From Cohnella phaseoli (lineage in GTDB: Bacteria > Bacillota > Bacilli > Paenibacillales > Paenibacillaceae): 64,000 nucleotides of DNA. How positions within the stretch are numbered: the first letter of the stretch is position 1; each line of letters begins with the position of its first letter. Of this stretch, positions 1-7,723 are shown in pieces. The position numbers and the translations under genes are program-made. The stretch is from positions 124,001 through 188,000 of the forward strand of contig NZ_QRDZ01000001.1 of NCBI RefSeq assembly GCF_003386235.1, given 5' to 3'. The notes beneath the pieces are model-generated. The model made no database searches. It was not told the DNA's origin and saw only the letters and a program-made list of their open reading frames with translations.

Positions 1-1154
1 GCGCATTCATCGGCGAAACGATTAGACGGATTGTTCCAAGAACGGTCTTGTTAGCAGCTCTGGCAGGCTTGGCATTTGTTTTCTTAGGCATGAACCCCAT
101 GCTGCAATCCTTTGAAATGCCTGTAGTGGCCTTTGTTGCCTTAATCATCATTTTCATGAACTGGTTAAGTAAACATCCTATATTGAAGAAAATACCTACG
201 GGTCTATTATTGATCGTAGTTGGAACGGCAATTGCTTGGATCGCTGGATATCAAAACCCTTCTGATGTGACAGAAGCGCTAAAATCATTTGGCTTTAATC
301 CTCCTATGTTGCATTTGAATGGGCTGTTCGACCATATTAACGCTGCATTGCCTTATTTATTAACGGCTATTCCTCTAGGGCTATCCAACTTCATCTTTAA
401 TCTCGAAAACGTTGAAGCAGCTGCAGTTGTTGGGGATGAATACAATACGAGAGACGTTATGCTTGCAAACGGTTTCTCTACGGCAGTAGGCGGACTTTGC
501 GGTAACCCGTTCCCAGTAACCGTATATGTAGGACATGCAGGGTGGAAAGAAGTAGGCGCTGGCTTAGGCTATTCCATTGCTAGCTCTGCCGCCATATTCT
601 TTTTATCGATTTTCAGTCTAATGGGTCTGTTACTCGCTGTTGTTCCTATTGCCGCTATTGTTCCGATGCTCGTGTTTATTGCGGTTGTAACAGGTCATCA
701 AGTCGTTAAAGAAAGTCCGAAATTTGAAGCTCCGGCCATCTTTGTCGCTTTCTTCCCCTGGGTTGCGAATTGGGCGCTAGTTGCTGTGAATAATGCGCTT
801 TCGGCTGCGGGTGTGTCGGTAGGGGAGGCTGCCGGCGAAGTTTCTTCGGCTGCCCTGCATAATGCCGGACTGTTCTATGACGGATTGGTTGCTTTAGGTA
901 ATGGTGCTCCTATTACGAGTGTACTTTGGGGTTGTATAGCCGTATTTACGATTCGCAACACGCCTATTGGAGGCATCATAGCTGCATTGCTGGGAGCTCT
1001 ACTAACTTTTGTTGGCGCCATTCATACAAATACTCTTGGAATTGCACAAGAGATCGCTATGCCTTTCGTTATTGGTTATTTACTAATGGCCGCGTTCTTA
1101 GTGTATAAACTTTATGTCAATAAGAAAGAAAATATTGGTCCTGTTACGGAATAA
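1..1154 (+). CDS. NCS2-type purine/pyrimidine permease, 5' end outside window
   Basis: Integral membrane transporter, most like the NCS2 (xanthine/uracil/vitamin C permease) family, which imports nucleobases by cation symport. The frame is open from base 3, so the true start lies to the left and only about the last 380 residues are seen. Many hydrophobic segments are visible. A family-like block near position 400-560 contains ENVEAAAVVGDEY, GNPFPVTVYVGH and GWKEVGAGLGY, the substrate-site region of such permeases. A guanine-deaminase-like gene follows 19 bp after the stop, which suggests purine uptake. The exact substrate cannot be read from the sequence. Confidence 0.75.
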   Translation, partial: AFIGETIRRIVPRTVLLAALAGLAFVFLGMNPMLQSFEMPVVAFVALIIIFMNWLSKHPILKKIPTGLLLIVVGTAIAWIAGYQNPSDVTEALKSFGFNPPMLHLNGLFDHINAALPYLLTAIPLGLSNFIFNLENVEAAAVVGDEYNTRDVMLANGFSTAVGGLCGNPFPVTVYVGHAGWKEVGAGLGYSIASSAAIFFLSIFSLMGLLLAVVPIAAIVPMLVFIAVVTGHQVVKESPKFEAPAIFVAFFPWVANWALVAVNNALSAAGVSVGEAAGEVSSAALHNAGLFYDGLVALGNGAPITSVLWGCIAVFTIRNTPIGGIIAALLGALLTFVGAIHTNTLGIAQEIAMPFVIGYLLMAAFLVYKLYVNKKENIGPVTE

Positions 1155-1173
1155 CGAATGGAGGAATCTGGAT

Positions 1174-1623
1174 ATGGATTATATGAAATTAGCTGCGGAA
1201 GCAACGACTGTGGGGATGGCCAATAAAGTAGGCGGACCCTTCGGTGCAACAATCGTACGCGGGAATGAAATTATCGCAGTCGTAAGCAATACAATGATGA
1301 GAGATACGGATCCGTCTGCCCATGCTGAAATGGTCGCCATTCGCGAAGCTTGTAAAAAGCTTGGAACGATGGATTTATCCGATTGTGTCATCTACGCGAC
1401 TTGCGAGCCTTGTCCAATGTGTGTGTCCGCGATCATTTGGTCAGGCATTAAAGAAGTCTATTACTGTAATACGAGAGAGGATGCTCATCAGCATGGCTTC
1501 TCTGACATGCATCTGCGTAAGTATTTAACCGGGGAGGACACAACTGTTCTTAACATGGTGAAAGTAGCACCGCGAGAAGATTGCGACCATTTGTTTGAGT
1601 TTTTCCATCAATTAAATAAATAA
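1174..1623 (+). CDS. guanine deaminase-like nucleoside/base deaminase
   Basis: Zinc-dependent cytidine/deoxycytidylate-deaminase-fold enzyme of 149 residues, close in length to B. subtilis GuaD (156). It carries the zinc and catalytic motif HAEMVAIREACKKLG, with the Glu as proton shuttle, and the second zinc motif CEPCPMC. GGPFGA near the N-terminus and a C-terminal GFSD also resemble GuaD. I chose ATG 1174 because GGAGG lies 9 bp before it; an in-frame start at 1114 would overlap the permease. Likely reaction is guanine to xanthine plus ammonia, but other base deaminases of this family cannot be excluded. Cytoplasmic, probably cotranscribed with the permease. Confidence 0.75.
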   Translation: MDYMKLAAEATTVGMANKVGGPFGATIVRGNEIIAVVSNTMMRDTDPSAHAEMVAIREACKKLGTMDLSDCVIYATCEPCPMCVSAIIWSGIKEVYYCNTREDAHQHGFSDMHLRKYLTGEDTTVLNMVKVAPREDCDHLFEFFHQLNK

Positions 1624-1692
1624 CGTTCGATAGCGATTCACCATTCGGGGCTGTCTTATAAGCGGTTGTTTGAGATGATCGATAGACAAAGT

Positions 1693-1806
1693 AAGGTGTA
1701 TGTACCTCCCGGAGACTGCCTCATACGCTCCTGAAATGACCTTGTAACGGGTTTGCCTATTCAGATTTCAGGGGCGTATAGCATCGGAGGGAGGTACATA
1801 CACCTT
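1693..1806. repeat. long inverted repeat between genes
   Basis: The outer 18 bases (1693-1710) are perfectly complementary to 1789-1806. A further inner stem of about 15 bp (around 1722-1737 with 1765-1780) has one or two mismatches, and the loop is about 27 bases. No T-run follows, so it is not a standard terminator. It could be a small non-autonomous palindromic element (MITE or REP type) or an mRNA stabiliser before the ankyrin/TPR gene. Confidence 0.7.
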
Positions 1807-1898
1807 GTACTCTTCTCTTCGATTATCTTGCAGAGAACTTGGATGGCTTTATGAGACAGCACCCGTATTTTTTAACGGGAAATGAGGTGTCAACGATT

Positions 1899-3065
1899 AT
1901 GATGACGAATAACTTAAATCAAGATCTGATTGAGGCGAGTGAACAAGGGAATAGAGATGCAGTCCGTCGACTATTGGTAGAAGGCGCGAATGTTGAATAT
2001 AAGGATGCGAATGGTCGCACGGCACTCATGGCCGCAACCCAAAGGAATCAAATCGAGGTTACTCAGGTACTGTTAGAGGCCGGAAGCGATGTGAACGCAA
2101 GAGATATCACTTTGTTGACACCCTTTATTTGTTCGGGTGCAAACGGCTTTCACGAAATATTAAGCTTAATGTTGAATTACGGGGCCGATTTAAAGAGTGT
2201 CAATCGATTCGGCGGAACGGCTTTACTACCTTCCAGTGAAAAAGGCTACTTAAAAACGGTCCAAAGATGTTTAGATGCCGGAATTCCAGTGAACCATGCC
2301 AATGATTTAGGTTGGTCTGCACTCTTAGAGTCCGTTATTTTAGGAAATGGCGGGCGCTTGTATTCCGACGTAATTCAATTACTTGTTGAAGCAGGAGCGG
2401 ATGTAAATTTGCCCGACCGGGACGGGAAATCTTCGCTGCAGCATGCAATTGAACTAAAGCAAGCTAAGGTCGTGGAAATTTTAAAGAAGGAATTTGTTGA
2501 AAGCAATGAAACGATCAGGCAAGCAAAAGCGTTAGCTCGCGCGGATCAATATGAAGAAGCTATTAAATTAATCGATATAGCATTGGAAAGCGATCCGGAA
2601 AACCTTGATCTAATCTACTATAAAGGCTATTTCCTACAAGAGTTGAAGAGATTTGAAGAAGCGCTGGAACAGTATCAAAAGGCATTGGCTATTCATCCAA
2701 ATGACTTGGATTTCTATTTCTATACAGCTAATTGCTTGCGGTTAATGAAAAAGCCGGAGGAAGCATTGGCGGAATACGATAAAGCTGTCTCCTTAGCTCC
2801 TAATGAAACGTTTTATCTGTACCATAAATCAAACTATTTAAGAGAGCTTGGCCGACATGAAGATGCAGTTGCGGCGATGGATCAACTATTAGCCATGCAG
2901 CCGAATCGCTATGATTTCTCTTTTCATAAAGCCAATAGCTTAAGATCCCTAGGAAGACATGAAGAAGCGATTGAAGCCATCGAAAATGCCATTAACAATG
3001 ATCCAACCAATCCCTTGTATCATACGCATAAGCAAAAATCGTTGGAATTACTAGCAAAAGAATAG
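1899..3065 (+). CDS. ankyrin-repeat plus TPR-repeat protein
   Basis: Cytoplasmic scaffold-type protein of 388 residues with no signal peptide. Roughly residues 10-195 are ankyrin repeats (for example GANVEYKDANGRTALM and GADVNLPDRDGKSSL). Roughly residues 210-385 are about five TPR units (YYKGYFLQELKRFEEAL, then AIHPNDLDFYFY). I took ATG 1899 because GAGGTG sits 9 bp before it; an in-frame TTG at 1839 has no ribosome site. The ankyrin half shares the unusual run NRFGGTAL...LGW.ALLE with the lipoprotein at 26513, so the two form a specific ankyrin subfamily. It sits between a purine deaminase and carbamate kinase; its partner is unknown. Confidence 0.8.
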   Translation: MMTNNLNQDLIEASEQGNRDAVRRLLVEGANVEYKDANGRTALMAATQRNQIEVTQVLLEAGSDVNARDITLLTPFICSGANGFHEILSLMLNYGADLKSVNRFGGTALLPSSEKGYLKTVQRCLDAGIPVNHANDLGWSALLESVILGNGGRLYSDVIQLLVEAGADVNLPDRDGKSSLQHAIELKQAKVVEILKKEFVESNETIRQAKALARADQYEEAIKLIDIALESDPENLDLIYYKGYFLQELKRFEEALEQYQKALAIHPNDLDFYFYTANCLRLMKKPEEALAEYDKAVSLAPNETFYLYHKSNYLRELGRHEDAVAAMDQLLAMQPNRYDFSFHKANSLRSLGRHEEAIEAIENAINNDPTNPLYHTHKQKSLELLAKE

Positions 3066-3091
3066 ATGCATACCACTAGGAGGCTTTAAAA

Positions 3092-4039
3092 ATGGAAAAA
3101 GTGGTCATTGTTGCCATTGGGGGCAACTCTTTAGTTCGTGATAATGGACGCGACTCGATTCAAGATCAATATGAGGCTGTCGTCGAAACAGCTGTAAATA
3201 TCGCAGGCATGGTGGAGCAAGGCTATAATGTTGTCGTTACCCATGGTAACGGACCGCAAGTCGGCTTTGAGCTTAGAAGAGCTGAAATTGCCAATGAAGT
3301 AGCGGGAATGCCGGAAGTTCCTCTCGTAAATTGCGGTGCGGATACGCAGGGAGGGATTGGTTATCTTATTCAACAGGCTTTAACGAATGAGTTCGCCAAA
3401 AGAGGCATTAACAAAAAAGTGGCGACTGTCATTACACAGGTTGAAGTAAGCAAGGATGATCCTAATTTTAAAAATCCATCCAAACCGGTGGGATCATTTT
3501 TTACTTTGGAGCAAGCGGAAGAAATGAAAAAAGAACATCCGGACTGGATTTTCATTGAGGATTCCGGCCGTGGGTACAGAAGAGTTGTGGCATCGCCAAA
3601 ACCCATTGACATTGTTGAAAAGGATGCCATTAAAACACTAATAGATTCAGGGTTTGTCGTTATCGCGGTTGGCGGCGGTGGAATCCCGGTTATCAAATCG
3701 GATAACACCTACAAAGGTATTGATGCTGTTATTGACAAAGACTTCGCCACCAGTCTCTTGGCTGAGCAAATTAAAGCAGATGCCTTAATTATTACGACTG
3801 GGGTTCCAAGAGTTTTTATCAACTATGGTAAACCCAATCAAAAAGCACTGGAAAAAATAACAGTCGAAGAAACAAAACAATATGTTGCAGAAGGTCACTT
3901 CCCGCCGGGAAGTATGCTGCCCAAGATTGAAGCCAGCTTAAGCTTTCTGGAACACAATGGCTCAAGAGTCATTATTACAAACCCTGAAAGCCTAAAAGAT
4001 GCGATTAATGAGGAGGCGGGCACTCATATCATTGCGTAA
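3092..4039 (+). CDS. arcC: carbamate kinase
   Basis: Converts carbamoyl phosphate plus ADP to carbamate and ATP, the energy-yielding last step of arginine, agmatine or purine-ureide breakdown. The 315-residue length is normal for the family. Recognisable blocks are AIGGNSLVRD at the N-terminus, THGNGPQVGFE near residue 52, RRVVASPKP near 165, and the glycine-rich VGGGGIPV near 190. An AGGAGG site precedes the ATG. No ornithine or oxamate carbamoyltransferase is adjacent. With the upstream permease and deaminase, a purine-nitrogen role is a reasonable inference, but arginine deiminase use is not excluded. Confidence 0.92.
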   Translation: MEKVVIVAIGGNSLVRDNGRDSIQDQYEAVVETAVNIAGMVEQGYNVVVTHGNGPQVGFELRRAEIANEVAGMPEVPLVNCGADTQGGIGYLIQQALTNEFAKRGINKKVATVITQVEVSKDDPNFKNPSKPVGSFFTLEQAEEMKKEHPDWIFIEDSGRGYRRVVASPKPIDIVEKDAIKTLIDSGFVVIAVGGGGIPVIKSDNTYKGIDAVIDKDFATSLLAEQIKADALIITTGVPRVFINYGKPNQKALEKITVEETKQYVAEGHFPPGSMLPKIEASLSFLEHNGSRVIITNPESLKDAINEEAGTHIIA

Positions 4040-4103
4040 TAAACGCTATTGGGGATGTAGTTGGCTTTGACGTTTTGTGCAAAAATTCCGCGGAGAAAGT
4101 TCA

Positions 4104-4132
4104 TTGAGAGTTCGGCTTCCTTTCCGTAATAT
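4104..4132 (+). promoter_or_regulatory. sigma-A-type promoter of the iron-siderophore binding protein gene
   Basis: TTGAGA (4104-4109) and TAATAT (4127-4132) are separated by 17 bp, a near-consensus spacing. The Fur-box-like site follows about 16 bp downstream, where a bound repressor would block initiation or early elongation. Confidence 0.6.
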
Positions 4133-4147
4133 TGTCCCTGTGGTAAT

Positions 4148-4162
4148 TGAGAATGAATATCA
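4148..4162 (+). promoter_or_regulatory. Fur box candidate before the siderophore-binding lipoprotein gene
   Basis: TGAGAATGAATATCA matches the Bacillus 7-1-7 Fur palindrome (TGATAAT-N-ATTATCA) at 12 of 14 defined positions. It lies between the promoter and the ribosome site of an iron-type binding protein gene, the expected place for iron repression. Confidence 0.6.
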
Positions 4163-4194
4163 ATTACAATGAGACTACGGAGAGGGGATTCATC

Positions 4195-5217
4195 ATGTTG
4201 GCAAAAACAAACAAAGCGACGGCGCTCGTCCTCGCTATTCTGATGATTGGAGTACTCGCTGCGTGCGGCGGCAAGTCGAACTCGGAGGGTTCGTCTTCGC
4301 CGTCTGCGTCAGCAACTGCGTCGCCCGCCACGGCTTCCGCTTCTGCTTCGTCCGAGCCTTCGCAGGAAACGCAAGGGAGCGCAGAAACGAGAATCGTCAA
4401 GGACGAATTCGGCGATGTCGAAATTCCGGCTCATCCTCAGCGCGTCGTCGGAGTGTACGTCGAAGATTACTTGAAGGCGCTTGGCGTAACGCCGGTCGCG
4501 CAGTGGTACCATCCGCTGTGGGGCAAGCAGGATTATTTGAACCTGGACGTGCCGCTGTTCGATACGACGGGAAGCATCGAGGCGCTCGTCTCGTACAACC
4601 CCGACCTGATCATCGTCGACGGAGGGGTGGATAAGGAGAAATACGACGTATACTCCAAAGTTGCTCCGACTTATCGGTTGACCGAAGACGTGCTGCAAAG
4701 CTCAGCCGAGATGTTGCGGGCCGTGGCGGACGTACTGAACATTCCGGACAAGGCGGAAGAAGTCATTGCCGACTATGAAAGCAAGGTTGCGGACGGGAAG
4801 GCTAAGCTGCAGGCGTCGGTCGGCAAGGAGAAAGTCGCCTTCATTCGCGTCAACGTAGGGGAAAAGACGCTTGCCCTGTTCGGAGTAAAAAATCGCTACA
4901 CCGGCGTCATCTACTCGGAATTCGGGCTTGAGCCGATTCAGATGGCCAAAGATATGACCGAATACCAGAGCATCCTCTCCGAAGAGGTGATTCCGGAGCT
5001 CGGTGCGGACCATATCATTTTCATTCCTTCCAACGGAAGCTGGGATACTCCGGAGTATCAGGAGGATTTCAAGCTGCTGGACAGTCCGCTGTGGCAATCG
5101 GTTCCCGCAGTTCAGAAGGGCAACATTTACAAATTCGAGCGGAGCCACTGGCAAAGCGGCGCGATTACGGCCAATGGGATGAAGCTGGACGATCTGCTCG
5201 GGGCGATGGCGAAATAA
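4195..5217 (+). CDS. iron-siderophore ABC transporter substrate-binding lipoprotein
   Basis: Periplasmic-binding-fold protein (Peripla_BP_2, FepB/FhuD-like), 340 residues, anchored outside the membrane. The N-terminus is a lipoprotein signal ending in lipobox LAAC, followed by a Ser/Ala-rich linker. I chose ATG 4195 because it gives a proper signal peptide and has GAGAGGGG before it; an in-frame codon at 4147 lies inside the Fur-box region. The segment QWYHPLWGKQDYLNL closely resembles QFYDRIWGRQEYLGL in the C-terminal domain of the next gene's product, so the two probably bind the same siderophore. No permease or ATPase gene is adjacent; those partners must be encoded elsewhere. Confidence 0.85.
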   Translation: MLAKTNKATALVLAILMIGVLAACGGKSNSEGSSSPSASATASPATASASASSEPSQETQGSAETRIVKDEFGDVEIPAHPQRVVGVYVEDYLKALGVTPVAQWYHPLWGKQDYLNLDVPLFDTTGSIEALVSYNPDLIIVDGGVDKEKYDVYSKVAPTYRLTEDVLQSSAEMLRAVADVLNIPDKAEEVIADYESKVADGKAKLQASVGKEKVAFIRVNVGEKTLALFGVKNRYTGVIYSEFGLEPIQMAKDMTEYQSILSEEVIPELGADHIIFIPSNGSWDTPEYQEDFKLLDSPLWQSVPAVQKGNIYKFERSHWQSGAITANGMKLDDLLGAMAK

Positions 5218-5233
5218 GGAAGCGATTCGGGAG

Positions 5234-5275
5234 AAGCTTTTCAATGACGATCATTGAAGAGCTTTTCTTTTTCTT
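5234..5275 (+). terminator. rho-independent terminator after the binding-protein gene
   Basis: A 14-bp stem (5234-5247 with 5251-5264, one G-U pair) with a 3-base loop is followed by a T-rich run. Confidence 0.75.
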
Positions 5276-5296
5276 ATACACTGATAGCATCAGGGT

Positions 5297-5311
5297 TGAA
5301 AATCATTCTCA
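5297..5311 (+). promoter_or_regulatory. Fur box candidate before the AraC/Btr-like regulator
   Basis: TGAAAATCATTCTCA matches the 7-1-7 Fur palindrome at 12 of 14 positions and overlaps a second partial repeat ending in ATTATC. It lies about 30 bp before the regulator's start codon, implying iron control of the regulator as well. Confidence 0.55.
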
Positions 5312-5343
5312 TTATCGGTTGTCGGGAAAAAGGGGAAGGAATT

Positions 5344-6945
5344 ATGCTGGATGAAACGGTACGACTTCGACCCGCGGCGCGGCATGAGCTCCTATCCGTC
5401 GCTTTTGTAAGAGAAGAGGCGTTCAAGGAGCGTACGGCTTATTTGGACGCGCGTTTCGCGCTCGTTGCAGTCACGGCGGGAAAAGGACGGCTGATCGTTG
5501 ATGGCGAGGGCTATGAGCTGAGACAGGGCAGCGTGCAACTGCTCGAACGCGGCAAAGCGCTTCGATTCGAAGCTGCGGACGGCGGGGTGAGCTTTTATTT
5601 GCTTGGGTTCGAGCGGGAGGACGAAGGGGGAAGCGCCGAAGGGCTCCAGCTTCCGCCGGGAGCGCTGGCCTGCACGCCGTTCTCTCAGGCTTTGCTGTTG
5701 CTTGACGCTCTCTACAGACAAAGGGAGACGGAAGACGAGCTGGAAGCGTTCGAGAACCAGGTTCGGTTCGGAGAATTGCTGCTTCTGCTCGGCAAACAGA
5801 ACCGGTCCGCTACTTATGAAGCCAGAGCAAGGCGGGATGTGCTGCATACCGTGGAGGAGATGCAGACCAATTACGCTCATCCGTATACGGTGGATCAATT
5901 GGCGTCGTCGGCGGACATGACGCGCGCGAAATATACGCAGCTGTTCAAGGAGCTGACAAACCAGCTTCCGCTGGAATTTCTCAACGGGCTGCGGATTGAG
6001 AAGGCTCAACAGCTGTTGCTGCTATCGCAGGACAAGCTGGTCGAGATTGCGAATACAGTCGGCTATAACGACGAGTACTATTTTAACCGGCGCTTTAAGC
6101 AGGAGGTCGGCGTCACTCCGGGGCAGTTCAGACGTCAGCGCCGCGATCCGAACCGAGCGTTCGCGCCGTTCTTGGAGGATTTTCTTGTGGCGCTGGAGAT
6201 GAAGCCGATCGTGCAATTTTACGATCGGATCTGGGGCAGGCAGGAGTATCTTGGACTGCACGACGTGCCCGAATTCGAATTGTCCACCGGGGACTGGGAC
6301 GAGCTTGCGGATTACCGACCGGAGCTGATCATTCTGGACGCAGGCTATCGCCGCTGGAGTTTGGAAAGGTGCCGGGAAATCGCTCCCGTGTTCAGGCTGC
6401 CGTCAACCGGCGAGGACTGGCGGGCGACGCTGCATGCGATCGCGGCCGTATTCGGGATTCAAGACCGGGCGGCGGAGGCGATCAAGCAGTACGAGAACAA
6501 GGCGGGAGAAGCAAGGCAATCGCTGCTGGACGCGCTGGGCGGAACAATGCCCTCCGTCGCCGTGCTGCGTATTTCCGATCTTGCGGTCTACCTGTACGGC
6601 GGCAGACAGCTTGGGTATACGGGACCGGTGCTCTACGGGGATTTGGGCTTGCGCGAACCCGAGCTGATCGGCAGTCTGATGCCGCAAGAAAGACGGGTGG
6701 CGATCGATCCGCAGACGCTAACGCGACTGGACGCCGACCATCTGTTCATTACTTTCGATAAGAGGGAGGGCGAAGGTCGGGAACTGCTCGACTCTCCAGA
6801 GTGGAAAGCCCTGCCCGCAGTTCGCAACGGCCATGTGCACGAAATGGATTTCTTCGCCTGGATGAATTACGGCGTCATGTCCCATCTTCGCAAAATCGAA
6901 GATGTTCTTCGTGTATTTAGGATAGGAGCAGCAAACAAAGTGTAG
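5344..6945 (+). CDS. AraC-family regulator with siderophore-binding-protein-like C-terminal domain (Btr type)
   Basis: Cytoplasmic activator of 533 residues in three parts: an N-terminal cupin-like sensing region (about 1-150), an AraC double helix-turn-helix (about 165-260; LEFLNGLRIEKAQQLL and VGYNDEYYFNRRFKQ), and a C-terminal Peripla_BP_2-like domain (about 275-520) without signal peptide. This is the layout of B. subtilis Btr (YbbB), which senses ferri-bacillibactin and activates its uptake genes. ATG 5344 is preceded by GGGGAAGGA. It lies next to a binding lipoprotein with a related domain and behind its own Fur-box-like site, so induction by iron-loaded siderophore is inferred. The stop codon falls inside the terminator stem. 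Confidence 0.85.
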   Translation: MLDETVRLRPAARHELLSVAFVREEAFKERTAYLDARFALVAVTAGKGRLIVDGEGYELRQGSVQLLERGKALRFEAADGGVSFYLLGFEREDEGGSAEGLQLPPGALACTPFSQALLLLDALYRQRETEDELEAFENQVRFGELLLLLGKQNRSATYEARARRDVLHTVEEMQTNYAHPYTVDQLASSADMTRAKYTQLFKELTNQLPLEFLNGLRIEKAQQLLLLSQDKLVEIANTVGYNDEYYFNRRFKQEVGVTPGQFRRQRRDPNRAFAPFLEDFLVALEMKPIVQFYDRIWGRQEYLGLHDVPEFELSTGDWDELADYRPELIILDAGYRRWSLERCREIAPVFRLPSTGEDWRATLHAIAAVFGIQDRAAEAIKQYENKAGEARQSLLDALGGTMPSVAVLRISDLAVYLYGGRQLGYTGPVLYGDLGLREPELIGSLMPQERRVAIDPQTLTRLDADHLFITFDKREGEGRELLDSPEWKALPAVRNGHVHEMDFFAWMNYGVMSHLRKIEDVLRVFRIGAANKV

Positions 6946-6982
6946 CATTGACGGCCCTCAGGCCGCATGCTACACTTTTTCT
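6937..6982 (+). terminator. terminator overlapping the stop codon of the Btr-like gene
   Basis: A 12-bp perfect stem (6937-6948 with 6967-6978), with an inner GGCC/GGCC pairing, runs into a T stretch. Confidence 0.8.
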
Positions 6983-7014
6983 ATCGATAAAATTATCGAT
7001 AATCTTATCGATAA
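6982..7014 (+). promoter_or_regulatory. triple TATCGATAA operator-like repeat before a GntR gene
   Basis: Three exact copies of TATCGATAA start at 6982, 6994 and 7006, a constant 12-bp period, each with a central ATCGAT palindrome. They lie about 33 bp before the GntR gene and are good candidates for its autoregulatory operator. Confidence 0.5.
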
Positions 7015-7046
7015 CTTAAAATGAGGGATGCGCCATTTCGTTTCGA

Positions 7047-7703
7047 TTGGACGAACGGGGAACTTCGCTGAGCGAGCAAGTGTATTTGGGCTTGTTCGAG
7101 GCGATCGTCAGAGGAGAGCTATATCCGGGCTACCGGATGCTTGTGCTTGAGATTGCGAACGCGCTTGGCATCAGTCAAGCTCCGGTCAGGGAAGCAATGG
7201 AGCGGCTGAAGCAGGAAGGGCTGCTCGTGGGTAAGGCGAACAAAGGCTCTATCGTCGCGGAGATTAAGCAGGAGGAGATCGAGGAGATCTACGCCCTGCG
7301 CGAGCTGATCGAATGGGACGCTGTGCACAGATCGATTCCGCAGTTGGACGAGGAGGATTTTCGGCGTCTGTACGCGATCTACGAGGACTTGGTACGAGCA
7401 GCGAGGGAGGACGACTTGTTCCGGTTTATCGATCTGGACATGGCGTTCCATGACTACTTTTTCGAGAAATCGGGCAACCGGACGATTCTCCACATTTGGC
7501 GGCAGAGCGCGGTTAAGCTGAAGCGGTTTTTGGCTGTTACGAACAAGCTTTATTTTCCGAATCTGCTGTCGATCGCCGTTGGTCACGCGCCGCTGATTGA
7601 GGTGCTGAAAACCGGAGACGAAGAGGAGATTAAACGGCTGTATGTGCTCCACATGAAGGAAGTCTGGTGGAGGATGGGGCACGGAAACCGGCAGAAGGAA
7701 TAG
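7047..7703 (+). CDS. GntR-family (FadR/FCD-type) transcriptional regulator
   Basis: About 218 residues: an N-terminal winged helix (LSEQVYLGLFEAIVRGEL, then ALGISQAPVREAMERL) and an all-helical FCD ligand domain with metal-site-like residues (DMAFHDYFF near 131 and a late histidine LHM). Members often repress uronate, gluconate or amino-acid genes. The following kinase gene starts 20 bp after it, so it probably controls the kdgK/eda unit. The start is uncertain. TTG 7047 gives MDERGTS but its nearest purine-rich site (7023-7028) is 18 bp away; an ATT codon at 7035 would be better spaced. Confidence 0.85.
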   Translation: MDERGTSLSEQVYLGLFEAIVRGELYPGYRMLVLEIANALGISQAPVREAMERLKQEGLLVGKANKGSIVAEIKQEEIEEIYALRELIEWDAVHRSIPQLDEEDFRRLYAIYEDLVRAAREDDLFRFIDLDMAFHDYFFEKSGNRTILHIWRQSAVKLKRFLAVTNKLYFPNLLSIAVGHAPLIEVLKTGDEEEIKRLYVLHMKEVWWRMGHGNRQKE

Positions 7704-7723
7704 CGCGCAAGGGGGCAGGAACA

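Noticed and set aside
4263-4698. Several overlapping frames inside the siderophore-binding gene
   Set aside because: Shadows of a GC-rich coding sequence; the main frame has signal peptide, lipobox and family match.
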